From: Anaeromyxobacter sp. Fw109-5
GTDB taxonomy: Bacteria > Myxococcota > Myxococcia > Myxococcales > Anaeromyxobacteraceae
DNA: 64,000 nt
Assembly (NCBI RefSeq): GCF_000017505.1
Contig: NC_009675.1
Coordinates: 620,001 to 684,000 of the forward strand
Reading direction: 5' to 3'
In this document: positions 17,448 to 25,252 of the stretch, piece by piece
Numbering within the stretch: position 1 is the first letter of the stretch
Layout of the letters: the number at the start of each line of letters is the position of its first letter
Notes under the pieces: generated by a model
Told to the model about the DNA's origin: nothing
What the model saw: the letters and a program-made list of their open reading frames with translations, nothing else
The model's database searches: none
Position numbers and translations under genes: made by a program

Positions 17448-18602
17448 ATGGATCGTGAGCGCCTCGCGCTGTACGCAGGGACGGTCGCCGCCTACTCGGA
17501 CATGTACGTGACGCAGCCGATCCTCCCGCTGCTCTCGGGGGAGTTCGGCGTCGGGCCCGCACGGGCGGGGCTCACCGTCTCCGCGGTGGTCCTCGCCATC
17601 GCGGTCGCGTCGAGCCTCTACGGACCGCTCTCCGACGCGCTCGGGCGCCGCCGCGTCATGGCCGGCGCCACCGCGCTCCTCTCGCTCGCGACGCTCGCCT
17701 GCGCCGCGGCGCCGTCCTTCGGCGCGCTCGTCGCGCTCCGGGCCGCTCAGGGGGCGCTCGTGCCGGGCATGACGGCCGTGTCCATCGCGTACGCGGGAGA
17801 CCGCTTTCCTCCGGGCGAGCTCGGGCGCGTGGTCGGCGGCATCATCGCCGCCTCGGTGGTGGGAGGGCTCGTCGGGCGCGTGGCCTCGGGCGCGATCGCG
17901 GCGCACCTCGGCTGGCGCGCGGCGTTCGTGGCGTTCGCGGGCCTCACGCTCGCGGCCGCGGTGGTGCTCGCGCGCGGGCTCGCGCCGGGGACGCGCGCGG
18001 CCCGGCACGGGCTCGTCGCGGCCTACGCCGGGATGCTGCGCCACCTGCGCGATCCGCGCCTCGTGGGCGCCTACCTCGTCGGCCTCTCCCTGTTCTTCGG
18101 CTGGATCGGGATCTTCACGTACCTGCCGTACCGCCTGTCCGCGCCGCCCTACGCGCTCTCCACCGGGGCGGTGTCGAGCGTCTACCTCGTCTACGCCGCC
18201 GGGGTGGTGGCCTCGCCGCTCGCGGGCAGGCTCTCGGGCCGCGTGCCGCCGCGGCGCCTCATCGCCGTCGGGCTCGCGGGCGAGGGGCTCGGGATGGCGC
18301 TCGCCCTGGCGGGCCCGCTGCCGCTCGTCGTGCTCGGCCTCGTGGTGCTGGTGCTCGGCACGTTCACGGCGCAGGCGGTGGTCCCGGCCTTCGTGAACGC
18401 CACCGCGCGCACCGCCAAGGGCGGCGCGAGCGCGCTCTACCTCGCCTTCTACTACCTGGGCGGCACGCTCGGGTCGGCGCTGCCGGGCCTGGCGTGGCAG
18501 GCCGGGGGCTGGCCGGCGGTCGTGGCCGCGTGCGGCGCCTCGGTGTGCGTCGGGATCGTCGCGAACGCCGCGCTGTGCGGGCGCGCCGCCCGGACTGGCT
18601 GA
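17448..18602 (+). CDS. MFS transporter
   Basis: 384 aa with 12 predicted membrane helices. The loop 2-3 signature GPLSDALGRRRVMAGAT is the classical MFS motif, and YVTQPILPLLSGEFGV after helix 1 is typical of the drug:H+ antiporter / YnfM-type branch. A GTG at 17412 overlapping the upstream stop would add 12 residues; ATG 17448 (MDRERLALYAG) leads directly into helix 1 and is preferred. Fourth gene of the operon, or its own unit. Substrate unknown. Confidence 0.85.
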   Translation: MDRERLALYAGTVAAYSDMYVTQPILPLLSGEFGVGPARAGLTVSAVVLAIAVASSLYGPLSDALGRRRVMAGATALLSLATLACAAAPSFGALVALRAAQGALVPGMTAVSIAYAGDRFPPGELGRVVGGIIAASVVGGLVGRVASGAIAAHLGWRAAFVAFAGLTLAAAVVLARGLAPGTRAARHGLVAAYAGMLRHLRDPRLVGAYLVGLSLFFGWIGIFTYLPYRLSAPPYALSTGAVSSVYLVYAAGVVASPLAGRLSGRVPPRRLIAVGLAGEGLGMALALAGPLPLVVLGLVVLVLGTFTAQAVVPAFVNATARTAKGGASALYLAFYYLGGTLGSALPGLAWQAGGWPAVVAACGASVCVGIVANAALCGRAARTG

Positions 18603-18616
18603 CCGAGCCGCGTCGG

Positions 18617-19096
18617 CTACTTCAGCAGCTTCACGAACCGGAGCGCCCGGCGCCGGCGCGGCCGGGCGAGCGCCCAGGCGGGACGCTCGACCCGCCGCTC
18701 GAGGAGCTCGTGCGCGGAGATCACCCCGGGCCCGGCGGCCAGCAGGGTCGCGGCCATCCCGATGAGCGCCAGGTTGAACTCGTAGCCGCCGCTCAGGTTG
18801 GAGAAGCCCTTCGGCCCGTGCACCTTCGCGATCGCCATGGCCTGGGTCGCGAGCACCGCGAGGGCGCCGAGGCGCGTGCCGATGCCCAGGATCGCCGTCG
18901 CCCCGCCGAACACCTCCGCGAGACCGGTCACCCGCGCCCAGCGCTCGCCGGGCTTGAACCCGAGCGACTCGAACATTCCGGCGGCCTCCTCGGGGCCGCG
19001 CAGCTTCTGCGCCCCGTGGTAGAGCATCGTCGCGCCGAGCGCCGCCCGCATCGGGACGAACGCAGCCTTCTTCGTCATCGCAATCGTGGCCGTCAC
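18617..19096 (-). CDS. DoxX-family membrane protein
   Basis: 159 aa from GTG 19096, which has AGGGGGAGA immediately upstream. Four helices, with the family features LGATMLYHGAQKLRGPEEAAGMFESLGF in the first pair and a GLAEVFGGATAILGIGTRLGALAV second pair. DoxX relatives are thought to be quinone-interacting or redox-sensing membrane proteins; the precise role is not known. Convergent with the MFS gene (14 nt). Confidence 0.82.
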   Translation of the reverse strand: MTATIAMTKKAAFVPMRAALGATMLYHGAQKLRGPEEAAGMFESLGFKPGERWARVTGLAEVFGGATAILGIGTRLGALAVLATQAMAIAKVHGPKGFSNLSGGYEFNLALIGMAATLLAAGPGVISAHELLERRVERPAWALARPRRRRALRFVKLLK

Positions 19097-19240
19097 GTGG
19101 TCTCCCCCTGCCGTGAAGATGTGGTGCCCGCGCCCGCAGGGACAGGTGACGCCGCGCGGCGGCGGCCGGACCACGAGCGCCCGCGGGGCCGCGCCCGTCG
19201 CGGGCGCACGCACGCCGGGGCGCCCACCGCCGCGGTGCGG

Positions 19241-20110
19241 TCAGCGAGCCGCTCCCGGAGCGAGTGCCCGATAAGTCCGGACGGTGACCGCCGCGCGCAC
19301 CCGCACCGGCTCCCGGAGCGCGCCGAGCCGGTCGGCGACCGCGGCCGGATCGGCGTGCCACGCGCTGGGGCCCATGGCCACGAGCGTCCGCGCCTCGGCG
19401 TGCGTGAGCGCCAGCTCGCGCGCAACGTGCGCCTCGCGCGCGAGCGCGAACCGGTCACCCAGGCTTGCCGCGACGCGCTCCGCCTTCTCGGGATCGACGG
19501 ACAGCAACCCCAGCGCGGCCACGAGCTCGTGGAGGTGCTCGGGCGCTGGGGTGACCACCACGAGCGCGCCGTCCTGCCCGAGGACGCGCGCGAACTCGGG
19601 GCCGTTCCGCGGGGCGAAGACGTTCAGGAGGAGCCGCGCCGCCCCGTCGGCGAGCGGCAGGCGGCCCCAGGTGTCGCAGTGCGCCGCCGCGGCGCGCGGG
19701 TGCGCCCGGGCAGCGCGACGGAGCGCCGGCTTCGACACGTCGAGGGCGAGCCCGACGGCGTCGGGCAGGGCATCGAGCACCGCCGCGAGGTGCTGCCCCG
19801 TGCCCGCGCCCGCGTCCACCACGAGGCGTTGGCCGTCGCCGCCCCAGCGCTCGCGCACCGCCGCGACGATCGCCTCGGAGACGAACGCGTAGTGCCCCGC
19901 GCCGAGGAACGCCTCGCGCGCGGCGATCATCTCGGCCGAGTCGCCCGGGTGCGACCGCCGCCCCGTGTCGAGGCTCGCGTAGCCCTGGCGGGCGACGTCG
20001 AAGGCGTGGCCGGACGGGCAGCGCAGCGCGTGGCCGGTGCCCGACGCCTCCTCCTCGAGCGCCAGCGCGCACAGCGGGCAGCGCAGCGCGGCGAGCACTT
20101 TCGACAGCAT
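19241..20110 (-). CDS. RlmA-like 23S rRNA (guanine-N1) methyltransferase
   Basis: 289 aa. An N-terminal zinc-binding knuckle has C11, C14, C31 and H35, spaced like RlmA. The SAM-binding domain starts with VVDAGAGTGQHLAAVLDALP, and LLNVFAPRNGPEFARVL is the equivalent of the catalytic loop. RlmA enzymes methylate G745 or G748 in helix 35 of 23S rRNA; in some species this changes sensitivity to macrolide-type antibiotics or mycinamicin. Which position is modified here cannot be told. Single-gene unit on the minus strand. Confidence 0.82.
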   Translation of the reverse strand: MLSKVLAALRCPLCALALEEEASGTGHALRCPSGHAFDVARQGYASLDTGRRSHPGDSAEMIAAREAFLGAGHYAFVSEAIVAAVRERWGGDGQRLVVDAGAGTGQHLAAVLDALPDAVGLALDVSKPALRRAARAHPRAAAAHCDTWGRLPLADGAARLLLNVFAPRNGPEFARVLGQDGALVVVTPAPEHLHELVAALGLLSVDPEKAERVAASLGDRFALAREAHVARELALTHAEARTLVAMGPSAWHADPAAVADRLGALREPVRVRAAVTVRTYRALAPGAAR

Positions 20111-20290
20111 CGGACCCGATTAGCAGAACTCCGGGGCGCAGCGCGACCCTTCTCTCTCCGCGACGCCCGAGGACCGGATGACCGCCCCCTCCTTCCTCGC
20201 GCCGCGGCGGCGTGGGGCCGGATGGCTTCCTGTCCCGCTGCGTCGCCCGGCGCGCGTGCCGATGTTGCAGCTTTCCGGGAGGAGAGCGAC

Positions 20291-21505
20291 ATGCGCGCAG
20301 TGGTGTGGAAGGGGCCGGGGAAGGTCGCGGTGGAGAAGGTCGAGGATCCGCGCATCGAGAGCGCGACCGACGTGCTGGTGCGCATCACCACCGCCGGCAT
20401 CTGCGGCAGCGACCTGCACATGTACGAGGGCCGCACCGTCGCCGAGCCGGGGGTGGTGCTCGGGCACGAGAACATGGGGGTCATCGAGGAGGTGGGCAGC
20501 GCGGTGCAGCAGCTGCAGAAGGGCGATCGCGTGGTCCTGCCCTTCAACGTCGCCTGCGGGACCTGCTTCAACTGCTCGCGCGGCTACACCAGCGCCTGCC
20601 TGGTGACGAACGAGGAGGGGGCCGGGGCCGCGTACGGCTACGTGGGGATGGGGCCGTACCGGGGCGGACAGGCCGAGCTCTTGCGCGTCCCGTGGGGCGA
20701 GGCCAACTGCATCAAGCTGCCCGGCGAGCCGGGCGACGAGCTCGAGGACGACTTCCTGCTCCTCTCCGACATCTTCCCCACCGGCTACCACGCCGCCGAG
20801 ATGGCCAAGGTGCAGCCCGGCTCCACGGTGGCGATCTTCGGCGCCGGGCCCGTGGGCCTGCTCGCCGCGTACAGCGCGATGCTGCGGGGCGCCGCCGAGG
20901 TGTACGTCGTCGACGCCATCCCCGAGCGGCTGGAGAAGGCGCAGCAGATCGGGGCGATCGCCATCGACTTCCGGCAGGGCTCGCCCGCCGAGCAGATCCG
21001 CGACCTGCGCCTCGGGAACCCGCTCGTGCGCGGCTCGATGCGCCGCGGCGAGGAGAAGATGGCGGGCGTCATGTGCGGCATCGACGCGGTCGGCTACCAG
21101 GCCAAGGACTTCGAGGATCCGAGCAAGGAGCAGCCGACCTCCCTCACCGAGCAGCTCGTGGAGATCATCAACCCCACCGGCGCGCTCGGCATCATCGGCG
21201 TCTTCCTCCCGCAGGATCCGGGCGGCAAGGACAGGGCGGCGAAGCGGGGGGCGTACACGCTGCCGTGGGGCAAGCTGTGGGAGAAGGGCATCCAGCTCGG
21301 CATGGGGCAGACGCCGGTGAAGAACTACAGCCTCGTGCTCCGCGATCTCGTCGTGGCCGGCCGGGCGAAGCCGAGCTTCATCGTCTCGCGGCGCATCCCG
21401 CTCAGCGAGGCGCCGGACGCCTACCGGCGCTTCGACCGGCGCGAGCCCGGGTACACGAAGGTCCTCATCAAGCCGGGCGAGGAGGCGACGGCGGCGACGC
21501 ACTGA
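20291..21505 (+). CDS. Zinc-dependent alcohol dehydrogenase, formaldehyde dehydrogenase-like
   Basis: 404 aa medium-chain dehydrogenase. Catalytic-zinc residues occur in GICGSDLHMYEGR and GHENMGV. The structural-zinc set is CGTCFNC...C (C-x2-C-x2-C-x7-C). The NAD-binding loop is GAGPVGLLAAYSAM. The extra length and the insert after GYVGMGPYRGGQAELLRVPWG match the glutathione-independent formaldehyde dehydrogenase/dismutase branch. Substrate remains a guess. ATG follows GGAGAG. Followed by a strong bidirectional hairpin. Confidence 0.85.
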   Translation: MRAVVWKGPGKVAVEKVEDPRIESATDVLVRITTAGICGSDLHMYEGRTVAEPGVVLGHENMGVIEEVGSAVQQLQKGDRVVLPFNVACGTCFNCSRGYTSACLVTNEEGAGAAYGYVGMGPYRGGQAELLRVPWGEANCIKLPGEPGDELEDDFLLLSDIFPTGYHAAEMAKVQPGSTVAIFGAGPVGLLAAYSAMLRGAAEVYVVDAIPERLEKAQQIGAIAIDFRQGSPAEQIRDLRLGNPLVRGSMRRGEEKMAGVMCGIDAVGYQAKDFEDPSKEQPTSLTEQLVEIINPTGALGIIGVFLPQDPGGKDRAAKRGAYTLPWGKLWEKGIQLGMGQTPVKNYSLVLRDLVVAGRAKPSFIVSRRIPLSEAPDAYRRFDRREPGYTKVLIKPGEEATAATH

Positions 21506-21512
21506 GAGGGCA

Positions 21513-21555
21513 GCGGACGCGGGCGCTCGCGGGCAGCCGCGAGCCCCGCGTCCGC
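21513..21555. terminator. Long bidirectional hairpin between convergent genes
   Basis: Outer arms 21513-21523 and 21545-21555 pair perfectly over 11 bp (GCGGACGCGGG). Inner arms 21526-21532 and 21537-21543 pair over 7 bp (CTCGCGG) with a GCAG loop, separated by a small bulge. It lies between the stops of the alcohol dehydrogenase and the cupin gene and can serve both. Confidence 0.6.
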
Positions 21556-21568
21556 CACGGCTTCCGGA

Positions 21569-22057
21569 TCAGTGCGCGGTCCCCTGGTTTCGCGGATCGT
21601 CCTCGGGGTTCGCGTAGGTGATCGCGAAGGGCCCGACGGCCTCCACCTGGAAGACGGTGTCGTCCGTGCTCGCCCACGCCCAGTGGAACTGCTCCTTCGG
21701 CAGGAACGCGTAGTCGCCCGGCTCGAGCGCCCTCGCGGCGCTCCGGTCGAGCGTCCTCCCGTTGCCGAGGTGCAGGCGCCCCGAGATCACCGTCACGTGC
21801 TCGTCGAAGGGATGGCTGTGCGGCGCGAAGACGTAGCGGTCGCCCACCTTGAGCCGCACCGAGAACAGGCGATCCGCCCCCGGGTCCCCGTGGAGGACGC
21901 AGAACTGACAGCCCGACGGGAAGACGTCGGGCGCGGGCCCCCAGCGCATCTCGTCCTTCGCGATCAGCGCGGGATCCTCGCCCTGCGAGGACCGCCCGCT
22001 CTCCGTCCCGCGCGCCGCGGCTCCGACCTGCTGGCCCTCTTGCATCGACACCGCCAT
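21569..22057 (-). CDS. Cupin-domain protein
   Basis: 162 aa, cytosolic. The single cupin barrel holds HSHPFDEHVTVISGRLHLGNG, i.e. the H-x-H...E...G metal-binding first motif, and LPKEQFHWAWAS as the second motif with its His. The N-terminal ~45 residues are low-complexity. Proteins of this type can be metal-dependent dioxygenases, isomerases or simple ligand binders. The ATG at 22057 follows GAGGAGG. Upstream lies the MBL-fold gene on the same strand, 131 nt away. Confidence 0.75.
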   Translation of the reverse strand: MAVSMQEGQQVGAAARGTESGRSSQGEDPALIAKDEMRWGPAPDVFPSGCQFCVLHGDPGADRLFSVRLKVGDRYVFAPHSHPFDEHVTVISGRLHLGNGRTLDRSAARALEPGDYAFLPKEQFHWAWASTDDTVFQVEAVGPFAITYANPEDDPRNQGTAH

Positions 22058-22188
22058 GGCTACCTCCTCCTCGACACGCGTGCGTCGAGGCCGACATCCA
22101 CGGGAGCTAGCCGTCCACCGCGGCGTCGTCGCGCAGATGCGCAGGCGCCTCGCGGGGCGCTCGCCGGCGGCCGAGCGCTCGCCGGGCG

Positions 22189-22935
22189 TCACACGTCGTA
22201 GGCGCGCCCCTGCTCGAGGGGCTCGATCCCGCAGGCCGAGAGATCCAGCTGATCCGGGAAGTGCGCGAGGCGCAGCCGGGCGCGCAGCTCCGGGGGCAGC
22301 GCCGCGAGCCGCTCCAGGGGCGTGTGGATGCCGAAGCCCGCCTCGTGGACCACGAGGTCGGCCTCGGCGAGCCAGGCGACGAGCGCGGGATCGAACGCGG
22401 TGTCCGCGCTGCACGCCACGCGCCGGCCTCCCGCGGCGATCCGGAACGCCGTCGTCGGGAGGGGGTGACGCGTGAAGCGGCACTCGATCTCGAAGGGGCC
22501 GACGCGCACCGCGCCGCGCTCGTCGAGCGGGACGAGCTCGAAGAAGTCCTCGAGGCGCGCGGAGACCGGCGCGCCGCTGCCGAGCGCGACCTGCTCCATC
22601 CCCGCGGCGAGGTGCCCGTCCCAGAGCCGGCGCGCCACCTCGGGGTGGGCGGCCACCCGCGCCCGGCGACCGAGCGCGAAGTGGCTGAAGTACGCGAGCC
22701 CCTCGAGACCCGAGGCGTGGTCGGCGTGGAGGTGCGTGAGGGCGACCGCCTCGACGCGGTCGACGTCGAGCTCCAGCCCGCTCCGGAGCGAGGCCTCGCG
22801 CATCATCTTGCGGATGGGATGGGGGCAGTCCACGAGCAGCCAGCGGTCGCCGGCGCCGAGCGCGAGGCAGGTGGAGTAACGCTCCGCGGAGAACGCGTCG
22901 CCGACTCCGAGGGGGACGAGGCGGAGGGCGCTCAC
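22189..22935 (-). CDS. Metallo-beta-lactamase-fold hydrolase (RNase Z-like)
   Basis: 248 aa. Metal ligands are visible in LTHLHADHASGLEG (HxHxDH), RFTRHPLPT, ACSADTAFD and the final HFPDQ. The overall pattern, with an LGVGDAFSAERYSTC first strand, resembles RNase Z/cAMP-phosphodiesterase-type members rather than lactamases. It starts with GTG only 57 nt from the divergent senA start, and a TAGGAT box 6 nt upstream implies a leaderless transcript. A link with selenium metabolism is possible only by position. Confidence 0.78.
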   Translation of the reverse strand: MSALRLVPLGVGDAFSAERYSTCLALGAGDRWLLVDCPHPIRKMMREASLRSGLELDVDRVEAVALTHLHADHASGLEGLAYFSHFALGRRARVAAHPEVARRLWDGHLAAGMEQVALGSGAPVSARLEDFFELVPLDERGAVRVGPFEIECRFTRHPLPTTAFRIAAGGRRVACSADTAFDPALVAWLAEADLVVHEAGFGIHTPLERLAALPPELRARLRLAHFPDQLDLSACGIEPLEQGRAYDV

Positions 22936-22940
22936 GCCCG

Positions 22941-22985
22941 TATCCTAACCGTCCACGGCAGACGCGCCGCCGCGTGTCTAGGATC
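22941..22985. promoter_or_regulatory. Divergent promoter region of senA and the MBL-fold gene
   Basis: A 57-nt gap holds two mirror-image -10-like boxes: TAGGAT reading right at 22979-22984 (8 nt before the senA ATG) and TAGGAT reading left at 22947-22942 (7 nt before the MBL GTG). Transcription start sites would fall at or next to the start codons, implying leaderless mRNAs. No convincing -35 boxes are seen. Confidence 0.4.
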
Positions 22986-22991
22986 TCGACC

Positions 22992-24266
22992 ATGGGGGAG
23001 ACGCTCACCGGATGGGTCGCGGACGCCAGGCGCAGGACGCTGGAGCTCGCCTCGGCGCTGACCGAGGAGCAGCTCCTCGGGCCGCGGCTGGCGATCGTGA
23101 ACCCACCTCTGTGGGAGCTCGGGCACGTGGCCTGGTTCCAGGAGCGCTGGGTGCTCCGCCACGGGGCGGGGCGTCCGCCGCTGCGCGCGGACGGCGACGC
23201 CCTCTACGACTCCTTCGCCGTGGCGCACGACACCCGCTGGTCGCTGCCGCTGCCCGGATTGGCCGAGACCATCGACTACCTGCGGGGGGTGGAGGCCGGC
23301 GTGCTCTCGCTGGCCGGGCGCGGAGAGGCGGACCCGTATCTCGTCCGGCTCACCGTCTTCCACGAGGACATGCACTTCGAGGCGATGGCGTTCACGCACC
23401 AGACGCTCGGGTACGCCGCGCCGGTGGTGTCGGGCGCCGCGCCGGCGGAGGCGGGCGGCGGCGACCTGCCTGGCGACGTCGAGGTGCCGGGGGGGACGCT
23501 CCGGCTCGGCGCGGAGCGCGGAGAGGGCTTCGTGTTCGACAACGAGAAGTGGGCGCACGCCGTGGAGCTCGCCCCGTTCCGGATCTCGCGGGCGCCCGTC
23601 ACGCAGGCGCGCTTCGCCGAGTTCGTGGAGGACGGCGGTTACCGGCGCCGGGAGTGGTGGACCGAGGAGGGGTGGCGCTGGCGGGAGGCGACCGGGGCGG
23701 GCGCGCCCGCGTACTGGGAGCGGCGCGGCGGGAGCTGGTTCCGGCGCGACTTCGACCGGTGGGTGCCGCTCGAGCCGCATCGACCGGTAGTGAACGTGAG
23801 CTGGTTCGAGGCCCAGGCCTTCTGCCGCTGGGCGGGCCGGCGGCTGCCGACGGAGGCGGAGTGGGAGGCGGCCGCGGCCGGCGAGCCGGGGGCGGACGGC
23901 CGGCTCGCGCCGCGAAAGCGCCGGTTCCCCTGGGGCGACGCGCCGCCCGAACCCTCGCGCGCGCACCTCGGCGTCCCCGCGCTCGGCGCCCTCGACGTGG
24001 GCGCGCTCTCCGCGGGCGACAGCGCCTTCGGCTGCCGGCAGCTCCTCGGCAACGTGTGGGAGTGGACCGCGAGCGACTTCCTCCCGTATCCGGGCTTCTC
24101 GCCGGACGCGTACCGCGAGTACTCGGAGCCGTGGTTCGGCACGCACAAGGTGCTGCGGGGAGGGAGCTTCGCGACCCAGCCGCGCCTCGCCTGGAACACC
24201 TTCCGCAACTTCTACACGCCCGACCGCCGCGATCAGTGGGCCGGATTCCGCACGTGCGCCGTCTGA
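22992..24266 (+). CDS. senA: Selenoneine synthase SenA (EgtB-like nonheme iron enzyme)
   Basis: 424 aa. N-terminal DinB-like helical domain with the three iron-binding histidines H45 (WELGHVAW), H124 and H128 (HEDMHFE). C-terminal FGE-sulfatase-type domain with GNVWEWT (~353) and LRGGSF (~390). This is the EgtB/OvoA/SenA superfamily. The neighbouring SenB decides the call: SenA joins a selenosugar to trimethylated histidine (hercynine) and, after C-Se cleavage, selenoneine results. ATG 22992 is chosen over an in-frame GTG 18 nt earlier because it sits directly behind the likely promoter. The gene overlaps senB by 13 nt. If the SenB call were wrong, an ergothioneine-type EgtB would be the alternative. 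Confidence 0.85.
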   Translation: MGETLTGWVADARRRTLELASALTEEQLLGPRLAIVNPPLWELGHVAWFQERWVLRHGAGRPPLRADGDALYDSFAVAHDTRWSLPLPGLAETIDYLRGVEAGVLSLAGRGEADPYLVRLTVFHEDMHFEAMAFTHQTLGYAAPVVSGAAPAEAGGGDLPGDVEVPGGTLRLGAERGEGFVFDNEKWAHAVELAPFRISRAPVTQARFAEFVEDGGYRRREWWTEEGWRWREATGAGAPAYWERRGGSWFRRDFDRWVPLEPHRPVVNVSWFEAQAFCRWAGRRLPTEAEWEAAAAGEPGADGRLAPRKRRFPWGDAPPEPSRAHLGVPALGALDVGALSAGDSAFGCRQLLGNVWEWTASDFLPYPGFSPDAYREYSEPWFGTHKVLRGGSFATQPRLAWNTFRNFYTPDRRDQWAGFRTCAV

Positions 24267-25246
24267 CGATCTTCGTGGTCACGCCCGCGCGGCGCGGCTC
24301 GCACAAGGGCAACCGCGTGACGGCGATCCGCTGGGCCGGCCACCTCCGGGCGCTCGGCCACCGCGTCGCGCTCGCCGAGGGTTGGGACGGGCAGCGCTGC
24401 GACCTGCTCGTCGCGCTCCACGCCACGAAGAGTCACGCCTCCGTCGTCCGCTACCGCGAGCGCCGCCCCGACGCGCCGCTCGTGGTGGGCCTCGCCGGCA
24501 CCGATCTGTACCAGGATCTGCCCGCGTCGCCGGAGGCCCGCCGCTCGCTGGAGCTGGCGACGCGCCTCACCGTGCTCCAGCCCCTCGGGATCGAGGCGCT
24601 GCCGCCGGCGGTCCGCCACAAGGTGCGGACCATCTTCCAGTCGGCGCACCCGGTCCGCCCGCAGCCCGCGGAGGACGGCACGCTCCGCGTGTGCCTGCTC
24701 GCCCATATCCGCGAGGTGAAGGACGCCTTCCTCGGCGCGGAGGCGGTGCGCCGCCTCCCGCCCCGCTCGCGTGTGCAGCTCGTCCACCTCGGCGCCGCGC
24801 TCGACGCCGGCGCGGACGCGCGCGCCCGCCGCGAGATGGAGGGGAACCCCCGCTACCGCTGGCTCGGCGAGCGCCGTCGCTCCGAGGCGCTCGCGACGCT
24901 CGCGGGCAGCGCGCTGCTCGTCGTGACCTCGCGCCTCGAGGGGGGCTCGAACGCCGTCTCGGAGGCGCTCGCGTCGGGCGTCCCGGTGCTCTCGACGCGG
25001 ATCGCCGGCTCCATCGGGGTGCTCGGTCCCGATTACCCCGGGTTCTTCCCGGTCGGCGACGCCGGCGCGCTCGCCGAGCTCCTGCGGCGCGCCGAGGAGG
25101 ACGCCGCGTTCCTCGCCGCGCTGCGCGCGGGCGTCGAGCGCGTCCGCCCCCTCGTCGCGCCCGAGCGCGAGCGGGAGGCATGGCGCGCGCTGCTCGCGGA
25201 GCTCGTGCCGGGGAAGCCTGGGGACGCCCAGCCCAACCGCCGGTGA
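24254..25246 (+). CDS. senB: Selenosugar synthase SenB (glycosyltransferase)
   Basis: 330 aa from a GTG inside the end of senA. The N-terminus contains PARRGSHKGNRVTAIRWA (residues 11-28), the fingerprint I remember for the TIGR04348/SenB family. A GT4-like C-terminal half carries the EGGSNAVSE stretch (E-x7-E, ~231-239) that binds the nucleotide sugar. SenB forms a C-Se bond between selenophosphate and UDP-N-acetylsugar, giving the selenium donor used by SenA. The third enzyme, SenC/SelD (selenophosphate synthetase), is not in the window and must be elsewhere in the genome if the pathway works. Tight overlap with senA indicates one operon. Confidence 0.87.
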   Translation: MRRLTIFVVTPARRGSHKGNRVTAIRWAGHLRALGHRVALAEGWDGQRCDLLVALHATKSHASVVRYRERRPDAPLVVGLAGTDLYQDLPASPEARRSLELATRLTVLQPLGIEALPPAVRHKVRTIFQSAHPVRPQPAEDGTLRVCLLAHIREVKDAFLGAEAVRRLPPRSRVQLVHLGAALDAGADARARREMEGNPRYRWLGERRRSEALATLAGSALLVVTSRLEGGSNAVSEALASGVPVLSTRIAGSIGVLGPDYPGFFPVGDAGALAELLRRAEEDAAFLAALRAGVERVRPLVAPEREREAWRALLAELVPGKPGDAQPNRR

Positions 25247-25252
25247 CGGGCG

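Noticed and set aside
18494-20290. In-frame N-terminal extension of the alcohol dehydrogenase by ~600 codons
   Set aside because: The extension is antisense to DoxX and the RlmA-like gene, has no recognisable domain, and the ATG at 20291 has a ribosome site and the correct enzyme N-terminus.
22189-22935. Calling the MBL-fold protein a selenium or ergothioneine enzyme
   Set aside because: Only position supports it; the fold is shared by many unrelated hydrolases.
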